Assembly (NCBI GenBank): GCA_021788645.1 | Contig: JAJYKK010000023.1 | Coordinates: 1 to 40,695, forward strand | Origin: Pseudomonadota bacterium | GTDB lineage: Bacteria > Pseudomonadota > Gammaproteobacteria > Burkholderiales > JAKAFK01 | Direction: 5' to 3' | DNA length: 40,695 bases | Shown: piece by piece, positions 1 through 8,203 of the stretch | How positions within the stretch are numbered: the stretch's first letter is position 1 | Layout of the letters: every line of letters starts with the position of its first letter | The notes under the pieces: generated by a model | Database searches by the model: none | The model's input: the letters and a program-made list of their open reading frames with translations, nothing else | What the model was told of the DNA's origin: nothing | Made by a program: the position numbers and the translations under genes

Positions 1-117
1 ACGCCCGCCGGACCGCCTCCGACGGTGCCGGCGACGCCGCCGGCCGCACCGGGCATGCCGCCTGCGGCGCCTTCCGCCCCGCCGGCCGCGCCCGCCGCCC
101 CGCCGCCGCTTCCCTGA
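1..117 (+). CDS. Possible C-terminal end of a Pro/Ala-rich protein (partial)
   Basis: Frame 1 is open from the window edge to a TGA at 115-117 and encodes about 38 residues that are almost entirely Pro, Ala and Gly, ending PPPLP. Such low-complexity tails occur at the ends of exported or regulatory proteins, but very GC-rich DNA also gives open frames of this kind by chance, and the reverse strand reads as an equally open Gly/Ala-rich frame. No domain is visible, so the identity of the gene cannot be given. Confidence 0.3.
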   Translation, partial: TPAGPPPTVPATPPAAPGMPPAAPSAPPAAPAAPPPLP

Positions 118-177
118 GCCTGAACGACCAGAGCTCGTGTCCGCGCGGCGGGCGCGATGCGCCTGCCGCCAGGGCCT

Positions 178-2856
178 TCAGCGCACGCGGCCCTCGCCCT
201 GGGCGGCAAGCCATGCCCTGAATTCCTTTTGAATCGCTTCCCCGACGCCCTGGAGCTCGGCCCGTTTTCGCGCCAAGAGGGCATTGCGGCCGTCGCCCGC
301 CGGCTTTCCGATCACGCCCGCCATGTCGCGCGCAGCCTCGTGCAACTGCTCATGAAGGCCGGCAATCGCCTGAAAGTGGGCATTGCCCTGGTAGCGGCGC
401 GAACCATCGCCGTGCAGCCATCGTCCCAGCACGCAAAGGTGCTGGGCGTTGAGTTCGGCAAGGAACCCCGCCTCGTCGCCAGCATGGGCCTCAGGACGGC
501 AGGCCTCCTCCTGCATGCGCTGCGCGTGCGCCAGCGCAACAATCATCAGGCCATAGTCCTCCGGCCGCCAGGGCTGGTCCGTCCAGGTGGACCAGACCGG
601 GCTGGCCCGGTAGGCCGAAACCCAACCGAGAACCTGGTTCCCGGGCATGGGCATCGCGATCGCATAGCCCTGCGCGCGCTGGCACCCGAGCTGAAGCAGG
701 AGGCAGCCATGCTCGATGCTTTCGACGCCTTCGCCGATCACCGCGAGCCCGATCAGCCGCGCGGACGTGATGACGCCCGCCACGATGGCGGCATCCTTCG
801 GATCGTGGAGAATATCGCTCACGAAGGCGCGGTCGATCTTGATGGCATCGGCGGGCAGTCGCTGCAGGTAGCTCAACGGCGCATTCCCGGTCCCGAAATC
901 GTCCAGCGCGACCGTCACCCCCATCTCGCGCGCCGCCGCCAGAATTTCGCGGGCGGCCTCCAGATCGGCAATCGCCGTGGTCTCGGTGACCTCGATTTCC
1001 AGTCGGTCCGGGGCCCCGCCGCAATGCTTGAGGGCCTCGTCCAGATCCCGGATGAAATCATGGGCAAGCAGGTGGCGCGTGCCGATGTTGACGCATACGC
1101 GCAGGGGCAAGCCGAGCGCCGCCCAGGCAACCTGCTGTGTCAAGGCCTCCTGAAGTACAAAGCGGCCAACCTGGCGCGAGGTCTGGCCATCTTCAAGCGC
1201 CGAGAGAAAGGCGCCCGGCGCGAGCACCCCCCGGGTCGGGTGCTGCCAGCGCAGCAGGGCCTCCATACCGACCACGGCGCCGCTTGGCATGTCGACCTGC
1301 GGCTGGTAGTACAACGTCAACTCCCCCTGCGTCAGCGCGTGACGCAATTCCCGCGACAAGCGAGCCGCCCATTTCGCTTCCTCCGAGAGGGTCGTGGAAT
1401 ACAGCGTGCTTCTGTCTCCGCCGGCATTCTTCGACGAGTACATCGCCATGTCCGCGTGCCGGAGCAGCACATCCGCCTCGGCGTCATCCAGGGGAAACAA
1501 GGTAAAGCCGATGCTGACCGACAGCGCGTGCCGATCATGGTCCAGATCGAAGGGCAGCCGCATCGCCGTCACGAGGCGCTCTACCAGGGAGTCGAGCTGG
1601 GCCACGTTCTCCATCGCGTCCAGCAGGAGTCCGAATTCGTCGCCGCCCAGCCGGGCCAGCGTGTCCTGCGGCCGCAAGATCCCCCGGAGGCGGGCGGCCA
1701 CCTGGCGCAGCACTTTGTCGCCGGCGGCATGGCCATGGCGGTCGTTGACAGCCTTGAATCCGTCCAGATCGAGCACCCCGATGGCCAGCAGCCGGTCCCT
1801 TCGTTCCGGGCCCGAAATGGCGTGGTGCATGCGGTCGGAAAAGAGCGCGCGATTGGGCAGGCCGGTGAGCGGGTCGCGCAGGCTCTGCTCGCGCAGACCG
1901 GCCAGGAGCTCCGCGAAGTGGGAAAACGCCTGGAAGGGGTCAAAACCGATGCGCCGAAAGTAATTCGCCGAATCAGAGGCAAAGATCCCTACGCCAGCAT
2001 ATCCGTTACGCAGCTTCCCGAAGGGGAAGAAGCCCACCTCCCGAGCCTCGAGGGGCAGGGGCTTCAACCAGCCGAGCGCCGCGGCCGCGGCCGCCGTGAG
2101 GATCACCGGCATGCCGGAGTTGGACGCGCGCGAGCAAGGATCGTCGGCATCCGGGAGAATGCACAAGGGACACAGTGCGCCGAAGGGCTCCTGCGCCCCT
2201 CGGATGGCCCAGTCCCCATCGCTCCCCCACTCCACCGCGCTCCATGCCGCGACGATGCGGGTGCCTTCGCCGACCAGCCCGCGACACGTTTTGTCGAGCA
2301 GCACCTCCCATGCGCCATTCGACTGCTCGGTCAGCATGGTGTGGATCAAGACGCGAGTTAGTGCCGTACGCGCCGCGTCATCTTCCGACTGCGCCTTGAC
2401 GAAGCCTTCGAGCTGGAGGGAAATATCGGCGAAAATCGCGCGCGCCAGGACCTGCCGCAGGCGGGACCACTCGCCCGCCGGAATGTCCAAGTCATCTCCC
2501 ATCCCCTCCAGGTGCTCCAGATAGAGCGCATAACCGCCCACCAGCCATGCCTGCGCGATCCCTTGTTGGTAGTGCATGCCCCCGATTCGCATGACATCTT
2601 GCTGATAGCGGCGATCGAAACGGTCGCGCAACAGCCGCTCAAAGTGGTCCATCTGCCTTTCCAGCAGCGAAGCCAAGCCGGAAGGGCTCTGTTGGTCAAG
2701 GATGGCCGCCGTATCCGCGTGATGCGACAGGTAGTCGTAAAACACAGGGGCAAACCGGCGAACGCGCTGCGCGAGCGCAGGCCGGTAACGGGCCAGCAAA
2801 TCGAAGTCCTCCCGCCCCAGGCCCAGGAACTTGAGAATCGATTGGGAACTCGGCAT
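178..2856 (-). CDS. Globin-coupled GGDEF-EAL protein with C-terminal CZB-like zinc domain
   Basis: An 892-residue cytoplasmic c-di-GMP enzyme; no membrane segment is seen. Residues 1-160 resemble a globin-coupled sensor, with the probable haem-proximal His95 in IGGMH. Residues 165-315 are a linker with a C-x2-C-x8-C cluster (229, 232, 241). The GGDEF domain (about 327-485) has intact GGDEF at 404-408 and an RxxD inhibitory site (RPQD, 395-398), so it could be an active, product-inhibited cyclase. The EAL domain (about 500-750) keeps the EAL motif at 532-534, N590, EVTET (622-626), DDFGTG (652-657), K673, EGVE (709-712) and QGY (729-731), so phosphodiesterase activity is expected. Residues 775-845 resemble a CZB zinc-binding domain: His777, C808 in CVLGRW, and His835/His839 in LHEQLH. 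The start at 2856 was chosen because GGAAAGGA precedes it and homology begins there, although the frame is open to 3162. The net direction of activity cannot be told from sequence. Confidence 0.9.
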   Translation of the reverse strand: MPSSQSILKFLGLGREDFDLLARYRPALAQRVRRFAPVFYDYLSHHADTAAILDQQSPSGLASLLERQMDHFERLLRDRFDRRYQQDVMRIGGMHYQQGIAQAWLVGGYALYLEHLEGMGDDLDIPAGEWSRLRQVLARAIFADISLQLEGFVKAQSEDDAARTALTRVLIHTMLTEQSNGAWEVLLDKTCRGLVGEGTRIVAAWSAVEWGSDGDWAIRGAQEPFGALCPLCILPDADDPCSRASNSGMPVILTAAAAAALGWLKPLPLEAREVGFFPFGKLRNGYAGVGIFASDSANYFRRIGFDPFQAFSHFAELLAGLREQSLRDPLTGLPNRALFSDRMHHAISGPERRDRLLAIGVLDLDGFKAVNDRHGHAAGDKVLRQVAARLRGILRPQDTLARLGGDEFGLLLDAMENVAQLDSLVERLVTAMRLPFDLDHDRHALSVSIGFTLFPLDDAEADVLLRHADMAMYSSKNAGGDRSTLYSTTLSEEAKWAARLSRELRHALTQGELTLYYQPQVDMPSGAVVGMEALLRWQHPTRGVLAPGAFLSALEDGQTSRQVGRFVLQEALTQQVAWAALGLPLRVCVNIGTRHLLAHDFIRDLDEALKHCGGAPDRLEIEVTETTAIADLEAAREILAAAREMGVTVALDDFGTGNAPLSYLQRLPADAIKIDRAFVSDILHDPKDAAIVAGVITSARLIGLAVIGEGVESIEHGCLLLQLGCQRAQGYAIAMPMPGNQVLGWVSAYRASPVWSTWTDQPWRPEDYGLMIVALAHAQRMQEEACRPEAHAGDEAGFLAELNAQHLCVLGRWLHGDGSRRYQGNAHFQAIAGLHEQLHEAARDMAGVIGKPAGDGRNALLARKRAELQGVGEAIQKEFRAWLAAQGEGRVR

Positions 2857-4257
2857 GCCGGTTCGTCCTTTCCAAGAAGGCGGCCACTGCATGGCAGGGA
2901 TGGGGGATCTCTGGCGTCCCGCGCCGAAGGGCTCCTGGCTCTCGACGGATGCCGTTGAGCGTCCATCCCCCGCATCGCGCTCGGGTCGATGCCTTGGAAA
3001 TCCCATTAGGGATGTATGGTCATCCCGATCGCGGCCGTTGCATCCCCAGGCGCGTCGCGCTGCCACCCTCTCCACCTCAGACTCTAGCGGGGCAAGTGGA
3101 GCACGCCCTCGCCGGTGAAATCTAAAGGGTAGTCGATAAATCTCCGATGTGCGGAGCGGCAAGCAGCGTCGACACCCTCCTGCAAAGCAGCGTCCAGGAG
3201 CACGCGGGAGGATAGATCGGGCGAATCGTCATGGCATCACACCCCATGCCGCATGCCCCCGGAACCGGAGCGGTTCCAGAATGCGAGCAGCGGCTTTGTA
3301 TTTATGTGTTATTACGCACATTCCACCACCGTGGACGCGCCGTGTCAATCATCGGGCAAGCAGCGGCCTATTGCAGGCAGTCGTGGCGCGCCCATGGAGC
3401 CGCGGGGGCCCGCGCGATCAACGCAACAGCGCGCTACGGATACCTCCGCCAACCCTCCGATCGTCCCAGGTTTGCCTTCGTCGCCTATGTTTCGCACCGC
3501 ACCACGTGCAATTTCGTTCTATACGTGGGGGCTCGCCGTCGGTAATGTCACACCAAGGCGCTCGTATCCAGAGCGCGCCAATTCATTTCACTCACCCACA
3601 TGGTCGACCCCTGTCGAGGAGGCCGCATGAGCCGGTTAGCCGCGAAAGTGCAGCATGCAGTGCTGCCGGCAGTCGAGCGGTAAGTCCTATGAAGACTCGC
3701 CCCAGATGAACGCGCCTTTCATACAAAGCATACCCCGTTTGTCGGTAAACGGCCTGTCGCTCGCGCTTTTTCCTGCCATCACGTGGGGAGGCGAGCGGGG
3801 AAATCCGCCGCGACGAAAAACATTGGCGATGTGGCGCCAGCGCTCCCCTAAAGAGTCGACGGTCTCATGCGAGTTGCCGTCCGACGACGAGGCAGCGGCA
3901 TGGCATAGCCCTGCATTGACCGGTTCCAGTTGGTGCCACGGTCGCTGCGTCCAGGCAACTTCACACTGGGGGCCGCAACATACGGCGTTGCTCGCGAGAC
4001 GTAATGTCCGCGAGAACCACCTCGCCATCCGCGAGCCGCGAAGCAAGGACCCAAGGCCATCCGAAAACCATGCGTACGGGACAACGCATAGTGCGCGGGA
4101 AAATCGGTTGCGCCCTTCGCTGCGAGTCCGGCACCGAACCTTGCGGGCAACCGGATTCGCGCCGGCGGAGCGGTTCGGCGCCACCTTGGGAGACATATCG
4201 CACAGACATGCTTTCGTTTTCCCACTTAAACTCTTAGCGCCGGTTTAGAGGTGCGGT
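2857..4257. other. 1.4 kb without a convincing gene
   Basis: Both strands carry open frames of up to about 200 codons, but none has a recognisable domain, a good ribosome-binding site or a credible residue composition. They are rich in Arg, Ser, Pro and His, as expected for random frames in GC-rich DNA. The left part must hold the promoter of the c-di-GMP gene. A small palindrome ATGTG-N8-CACAT lies near 3304-3321. The right part leads into the exported-protein operon that begins at 4258. I see no tRNA, rRNA or complete insertion sequence here; it could be decayed accessory DNA. Confidence 0.5.
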
Positions 4258-4353
4258 ATGCAGATCGCCACGAACTTGTTGGTTCTGGTCATCCTGTGCG
4301 TGCTCCCGGGATTACCTTCGGCTGACTGCGTCCTTTCGAAACAGGTGACATGA
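4258..4353 (+). CDS. 31-residue exported peptide, first gene of the accessory operon
   Basis: A short frame starts at ATG 4258, six bases after the ribosome-binding sequence AGAGG (4247-4251), and stops at TGA 4351-4353, one base before the next start codon. The product is almost only a signal peptide: a polar start, a hydrophobic core NLLVLVILCVLPGLP, a likely cleavage after LPSA, and a tail of nine residues containing one Cys. The good ribosome-binding site, tight spacing to 4355 and clear signal-peptide pattern favour a real gene. It could be a leader peptide, a small membrane peptide or a truncated lipoprotein. No homologue is recognised. Confidence 0.5.
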   Translation: MQIATNLLVLVILCVLPGLPSADCVLSKQVT

Positions 4354-4354
4354 G

Positions 4355-4750
4355 ATGATGAAGCCGTCGAAAATCCAATACGCTTTGATCATCGGGGTCT
4401 ATGTCGCGGTCTGGATCCTTGGCTTCTCTCGCCTGGATCGAGGCCCTTACTTGCTCATCGGCCTGTTTGCCGCCGTGGGCTATGGGTCCGGGCAGGCCAT
4501 TGAGGCGATGCTCCGGCAGCACATCGGCCTCAGTGCGGACCCCGGGGCGTTGCTGGGAGCGGCGTTAACGACCACAGCGGCGACTGGATGGTGCGTGACT
4601 CACGGCCTACTGCAGCCTGCTTCCGATCTTTATCTCGATATTGTTGAACGCTTTCTGGCGGCGTTTGCCTCGGGGCATGTAGTCGTCATGCTCTTCGCCG
4701 CTGCCTCAGATGCCGTCACAACGGCGTTCAGGAAGGGACGTACGCCTTGA
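4355..4750 (+). CDS. Small inner-membrane protein of unknown function
   Basis: A 131-residue hydrophobic protein with about three membrane segments: residues 8-24 (YALIIGVYVAVWILGF), 31-48 and 105-123, plus a weaker Ala/Thr-rich stretch at 64-80. The C-terminus is basic (FRKGRTP), suggesting a cytoplasmic tail. The start ATG at 4355 follows the stop of the preceding peptide gene by one base, which suggests translational coupling; there is no strong ribosome-binding site of its own. Its stop overlaps a possible TTG start of the ankyrin pseudogene (TTGA at 4747-4750). A holin-like or small-scaffold role is possible but unsupported. Confidence 0.65.
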   Translation: MMKPSKIQYALIIGVYVAVWILGFSRLDRGPYLLIGLFAAVGYGSGQAIEAMLRQHIGLSADPGALLGAALTTTAATGWCVTHGLLQPASDLYLDIVERFLAAFASGHVVVMLFAAASDAVTTAFRKGRTP

Positions 4751-5377
4751 AAGGAAACCGCCTGAAGCCGAAACCTATCCCGTTCGGAGTCAGGGTGATG
4801 ATCCGCTCGCCAAGCCACAGCGTGATGAACTGCCTCAACATCAACAGCCCGCAAGCCAATGGGGTGACGCCGCTAATGAAGGCCGCAAAGACCGGCGACA
4901 TCGAATCTGTGAAAACGCTCCTGGCGAATCATGTGGGCGTGAACGCACAAGACAGGGACGGAGACTGCGCTGGAATACGCCATCATGGGTGATCACCTCA
5001 ACGTCGTCGATGTTCTGCTTGATCAGGCGGCTGAGGTCAACGTCAAGGACCAAAACGGCGACATGGCGTTGCATTGCGCAGTCATGGCGAATGTGCGTCC
5101 ATCGTAAAAACCCTGCTCCAGGACGATATGGATCGGAACATGCAGAACAGTGACGGCGATACGCCGCTCCACATGGCCGCAAAAGGTGGCAACTTAAAGA
5201 TTGAACAACTTCTCATCGAATTTGGCGCAAATCTCAACAGCAGAGACAAATCAGGACAGACAACTTCAAGCGATCATCATGGCACGACAATTGCATGAGT
5301 CTCCGATTAAGATGAATAAGAATAAACATGAGGCACCGGCTCATGCGACATTTCCGCTATTACCGTGGCAAAAATGA
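4747..5377 (+). pseudogene. Ankyrin-repeat gene broken by at least three frameshifts
   Basis: Read across frames, the stretch encodes about four ankyrin repeats. The first is intact (NGVTPLMKAAKTGDIESV). At about 4966-4972 the frame slips: GDxALEYAIMGDHLNVVDVLL continues in another frame, consistent with loss of two bases. At about 5088-5092 a second slip, consistent with loss of one base, is needed to pass from AVM to CASIVKTLL and avoid a TAA. At about 5256-5260 a third slip restores a frame that runs to TGA 5375-5377. That ancestral stop overlaps the ATG of the next ankyrin gene (ATGA at 5374-5377), so the two were once a coupled pair. The N-terminus also lacks the signal peptide seen in its neighbour. 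Sequencing error is possible, but three errors in one gene are unlikely. Confidence 0.75.
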
Positions 5378-5961
5378 GGCGACGAAACCCATTGAGGCTC
5401 GCCCTCGCAGGAATCGTAGCCATGGCGCTTTCGCCATCCTCGATGGCCTCAGGGATGCTTGACTTGGTGGATCACGGCTCCGGCATAGCCGTATCCGACG
5501 CGGCCATCAACCGCGTTGATACCGCTGGGGTGTCGCCCCTCATGAAGGCGGCCCGGGCTGGGGACATCAATGCCGTTAGGGCTCTCTTGTCCGCCGGTGC
5601 CAAGGTCAACACGCGGGACAAGAATGGCGACACGGCGGTGCATTACGCCGCCATGGGTGACCATGCCCGCATCGTCGCGATCCTTCTCACCCGCGGGGCG
5701 ATTGTCAATGCCCAGGATGATTTCGGTCGTACGGCGCTTCACATTGCCGCCATGCGGGGGGATCTCAAGGTTTCGAAGATTCTCATTGACCATGGCGCTG
5801 ATGGCAACCTCCAGGACAAGGCTGGCAATACTCCGCTCGTCTACATCCCACCTAAGCTTCATACGCAACTTCTGGCCCTGTTCCTCGCGCGGCAATACGA
5901 GGAAAACAAATCCATTGAACAGCAGATGGAACGAGAACGGAGGGTTCTGCCAGCCCAATGA
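5374..5961 (+). CDS. Exported ankyrin-repeat protein
   Basis: A 195-residue protein with a signal peptide (basic MRRRNPLR, then LALAGIVAMALS, cleavage near SMASG) and three to four ankyrin repeats between about residues 48 and 165, with typical SPLMKAARAGDI, DTAVHYAAMGDH, RTALHIAAMRGD and NTPLVY units. The tail (about 165-195) is charged and likely helical. Ankyrin stacks bind other proteins; with the signal peptide this one should act in the periplasm. ATG 5374 is preferred over GTG 5365 because it overlaps the ancestral stop of the upstream ankyrin pseudogene as ATGA. The next gene starts 25 nt downstream. The binding partner is unknown. Confidence 0.85.
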   Translation: MRRRNPLRLALAGIVAMALSPSSMASGMLDLVDHGSGIAVSDAAINRVDTAGVSPLMKAARAGDINAVRALLSAGAKVNTRDKNGDTAVHYAAMGDHARIVAILLTRGAIVNAQDDFGRTALHIAAMRGDLKVSKILIDHGADGNLQDKAGNTPLVYIPPKLHTQLLALFLARQYEENKSIEQQMERERRVLPAQ

Positions 5962-5986
5962 TCACCTCATACAAAAGGGAATTCCT

Positions 5987-7300
5987 ATGTCAAACGGCGT
6001 CCTGAAAACCATCGCGATCGTGGGCCTGACGTATTGGCTCGGTCTCATGGCCCCCGTCGCCCACGCGGTCGACTTCGACGGGACGGGCGACGGGGGCGAC
6101 ATTGAGCTTCCGCCTGCCCCTCCAACCCCCCCTGCGACATGCGTCGGGAATTGCGGCGGCGGATATGTCAACCCCGCTTACGCGGCTGCGATGCGGGCGA
6201 TGGCCGCGCAGCGTGCAGAGCAGCAGCGTGAATACGAGGAAAGGATGTACCACCAGGAGGTGTCCCAAGCAAACACCATCTATCAGCAATCGCATGAGGC
6301 AGAGTTGGATCACAACTACACCTTGGCGATTCAACTCGATGAGCAGCAGCTAAATTACGAGGAAAACGCCAAGTACACGAATTTCCATCTAGGCCGGGTT
6401 CGCGCAAATATCAACATCGACAAAGCCGACCTGGCCTCGTCAGAAGGAAATTATGCAGCCGCATTGGCGTACATGAACGATATTGATGATGGCTATCTCA
6501 ACGAGGCGGATCGGCAGTTCATTGTGCGCCTGAAAGAAGTGATCGAGAAACAGCGCGAAATGGCGCTGGCACAGCAGGAGTCCACCGCCTTTGTTGCGCA
6601 GGAGAACGCCGACCTGGCCAGGCAGGCGCGTGAAAACGCCGCACAGGAAGAAGCGCTGGCCACTGAAAGGGCCAATGCTCAGCTACAGGAGTTCGACTCT
6701 GTCGGGAACAAATTACCACCGAGCGTCAAGGCGCTTACGTTGTCGAGCGTTGCCATAACAACCAATGCCTTTGGCATCAAATCGAACCCTGACAAGCCCG
6801 GCCTGGAGGCAAAATCTCAGGTAACCGCCGGCGACACCGGTGCCATGGATCAAGCCAAGCGCATGCTCGGGTCATCCCAGGCTGCGGTCGGAAACGCATC
6901 GAACGAAGACGCCGCTGCGAATGCCAGCGTCACGGCAGATAGCGGAGGTGGAACCGAGGCAACTGTCGCCGCCCCCCCATCAACCCCGACGGCATTGCCA
7001 GAATCCGTACTTGAGAACAAGGATTACCAAGCCGCAGCAGCAAAACTGCAAAGCGATCAAAGCAAGCAAGACGCGATCCAGCACACCATCGACCAGTTGC
7101 AGATACAGCAGGCGGCAGCACAAAACGATGCTGACAAGTCGACCATCCAGATTCAGATCTACAAGATGTCGGGTGAACTTTCGCAGGCGAAGGGTCAGGT
7201 CAAGATCGATCAGAACGCTGTCGATGATGTGGTCAAGGTCATCGAGGGAAGTCCGATCATGAAACCAGCCCCGCAGGAATCTCATCAAGGACGGCAATGA
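5987..7300 (+). CDS. Exported coiled-coil protein of unknown function
   Basis: A 437-residue protein. The signal peptide spans residues 1-27 (hydrophobic IAIVGLTYWLGLMAP, cleavage at AHA). A Gly/Pro-rich linker with a CVGNC pair follows. Residues about 65-245 are rich in Gln, Glu and Ala (AAQRAEQQREYEERMYHQEV and onward) and should form helices, with a TPR-like stretch near GNYAAALAYMNDID. A low-complexity Ser/Thr/Ala region comes next, and a second coiled coil is predicted near the C-terminus (about 345-415). The ribosome-binding sequence AAAAGGGA (5973-5980) supports ATG 5987. The stop overlaps the next start (ATGATG at 7297-7302), so it is probably translated together with the hydrolase-like gene. 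No family is recognised; a periplasmic scaffold role is a guess. Confidence 0.8.
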   Translation: MSNGVLKTIAIVGLTYWLGLMAPVAHAVDFDGTGDGGDIELPPAPPTPPATCVGNCGGGYVNPAYAAAMRAMAAQRAEQQREYEERMYHQEVSQANTIYQQSHEAELDHNYTLAIQLDEQQLNYEENAKYTNFHLGRVRANINIDKADLASSEGNYAAALAYMNDIDDGYLNEADRQFIVRLKEVIEKQREMALAQQESTAFVAQENADLARQARENAAQEEALATERANAQLQEFDSVGNKLPPSVKALTLSSVAITTNAFGIKSNPDKPGLEAKSQVTAGDTGAMDQAKRMLGSSQAAVGNASNEDAAANASVTADSGGGTEATVAAPPSTPTALPESVLENKDYQAAAAKLQSDQSKQDAIQHTIDQLQIQQAAAQNDADKSTIQIQIYKMSGELSQAKGQVKIDQNAVDDVVKVIEGSPIMKPAPQESHQGRQ

Positions 7301-8193
7301 TGCGGAATCAACCAACCCGAGAGGCTTACCACATCGCGTTGAGGGGTGCGCTGGCGCTCGGACTATTTTCCCTGTGGGCGGCGGCGCAGGCTGGATGTCC
7401 GCCGAATTCCGTACAGATCGGTCAGCAGGAAGAGCGTGAGGGCAACCTTATTATCATTCATCCGGTCTGCCAGGTTCTCGCGCCACCACCGCGCACCTAT
7501 ACGCCCTCTGGCAATGGGTTCGTCGGGGGAACCACCTGGGCCAACATCGGCTACAACGTGCAGGGGAAGGATCCGGCGCTTGCCGCCAAGGAGCGGGCCA
7601 TGCTGGAGAGGCAGATGCGGCTCGCCGGGGTCGACGTCAATAGTGTGAACCTTAAAAAGTACAACTTCATCATAGGCATGGCGGCTTCCTCAGACGCCAT
7701 GACCGACCTCAAGAAGCGGGTCCTCGACGATGAATTCTCAAATGGCCAGGCATCGGCGGCCGAGCAGGCGCTGTACGACTCACTGAAGGGCCGCTCATTT
7801 GACCAGTTGGGCTGCCACAGCAATGGCGCGATGATCTGTCTCGCAGCACTCATGAACAAAGACATCGAAGCGGATCATGTCGTGCTGTATGGGCCGCAGC
7901 TTAGCGCGAGCGGGCTAGCGCAGTGGGACCAACTGGTGCAATCGGGGCAGGTCAAGTCGGTCGAGATTGATGTTGACCAGAGCGATCCCGTGCCTCCTGT
8001 TTCCTTGTTGGCAGGCAGTGGAGCGGACAACCAGTATTCCGACATCTTGTTCGACGCGAATAAGCTCTCCGAGGCGATCACATCCATTGCTCCCAATGTG
8101 GCCGTCAAGACGTTTCCTTGCGGAAACGGCAAGCCGTCTCTCGCCTGCCACGCCATGACGGCTTACCGCAGAAACACTGAAGCGGCTAGATGA
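7297..8193 (+). CDS. Exported alpha/beta-hydrolase-like protein (lipase/esterase type)
   Basis: A 298-residue protein with an N-terminal export signal (about residues 13-32, LRGALALGLFSLWAAAQA). The C-terminal half carries an apparent catalytic set in the right order for an alpha/beta hydrolase: a nucleophile elbow GCHSNGAM with Ser175, Asp230 in QSDPVPPVSL, and His285 in LACHAMTAY. Hydrophobic strands precede the elbow (KYNFIIGMAA) and follow it (HVVLYGP), as the fold requires. The substrate is unknown; lipid or ester hydrolysis in the envelope is the simplest inference. The start overlaps the stop of the coiled-coil gene, and an ankyrin lipoprotein gene starts 10 nt after its stop, so the three are probably made together. 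Residue spacing is read by eye and the fold is not confirmed. Confidence 0.7.
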   Translation: MMRNQPTREAYHIALRGALALGLFSLWAAAQAGCPPNSVQIGQQEEREGNLIIIHPVCQVLAPPPRTYTPSGNGFVGGTTWANIGYNVQGKDPALAAKERAMLERQMRLAGVDVNSVNLKKYNFIIGMAASSDAMTDLKKRVLDDEFSNGQASAAEQALYDSLKGRSFDQLGCHSNGAMICLAALMNKDIEADHVVLYGPQLSASGLAQWDQLVQSGQVKSVEIDVDQSDPVPPVSLLAGSGADNQYSDILFDANKLSEAITSIAPNVAVKTFPCGNGKPSLACHAMTAYRRNTEAAR

Positions 8194-8203
8194 GGAAAGG
8201 ATC

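Noticed and set aside
157-2361. A 734-codon plus-strand open frame opposite the c-di-GMP gene
   Set aside because: It is the antisense shadow of a gene with clear GGDEF and EAL motifs; its residues are Arg/Gln/His-rich with no domain.
3149-4248. Several 100-200 codon frames in the gene-poor stretch
   Set aside because: No ribosome-binding sites, no domains, and overlapping frames on both strands with similar random composition. A minus-strand fragment near 3990-4070 (VFGWPWVLASRLADGEVVLA) looks slightly protein-like but has no supporting context.
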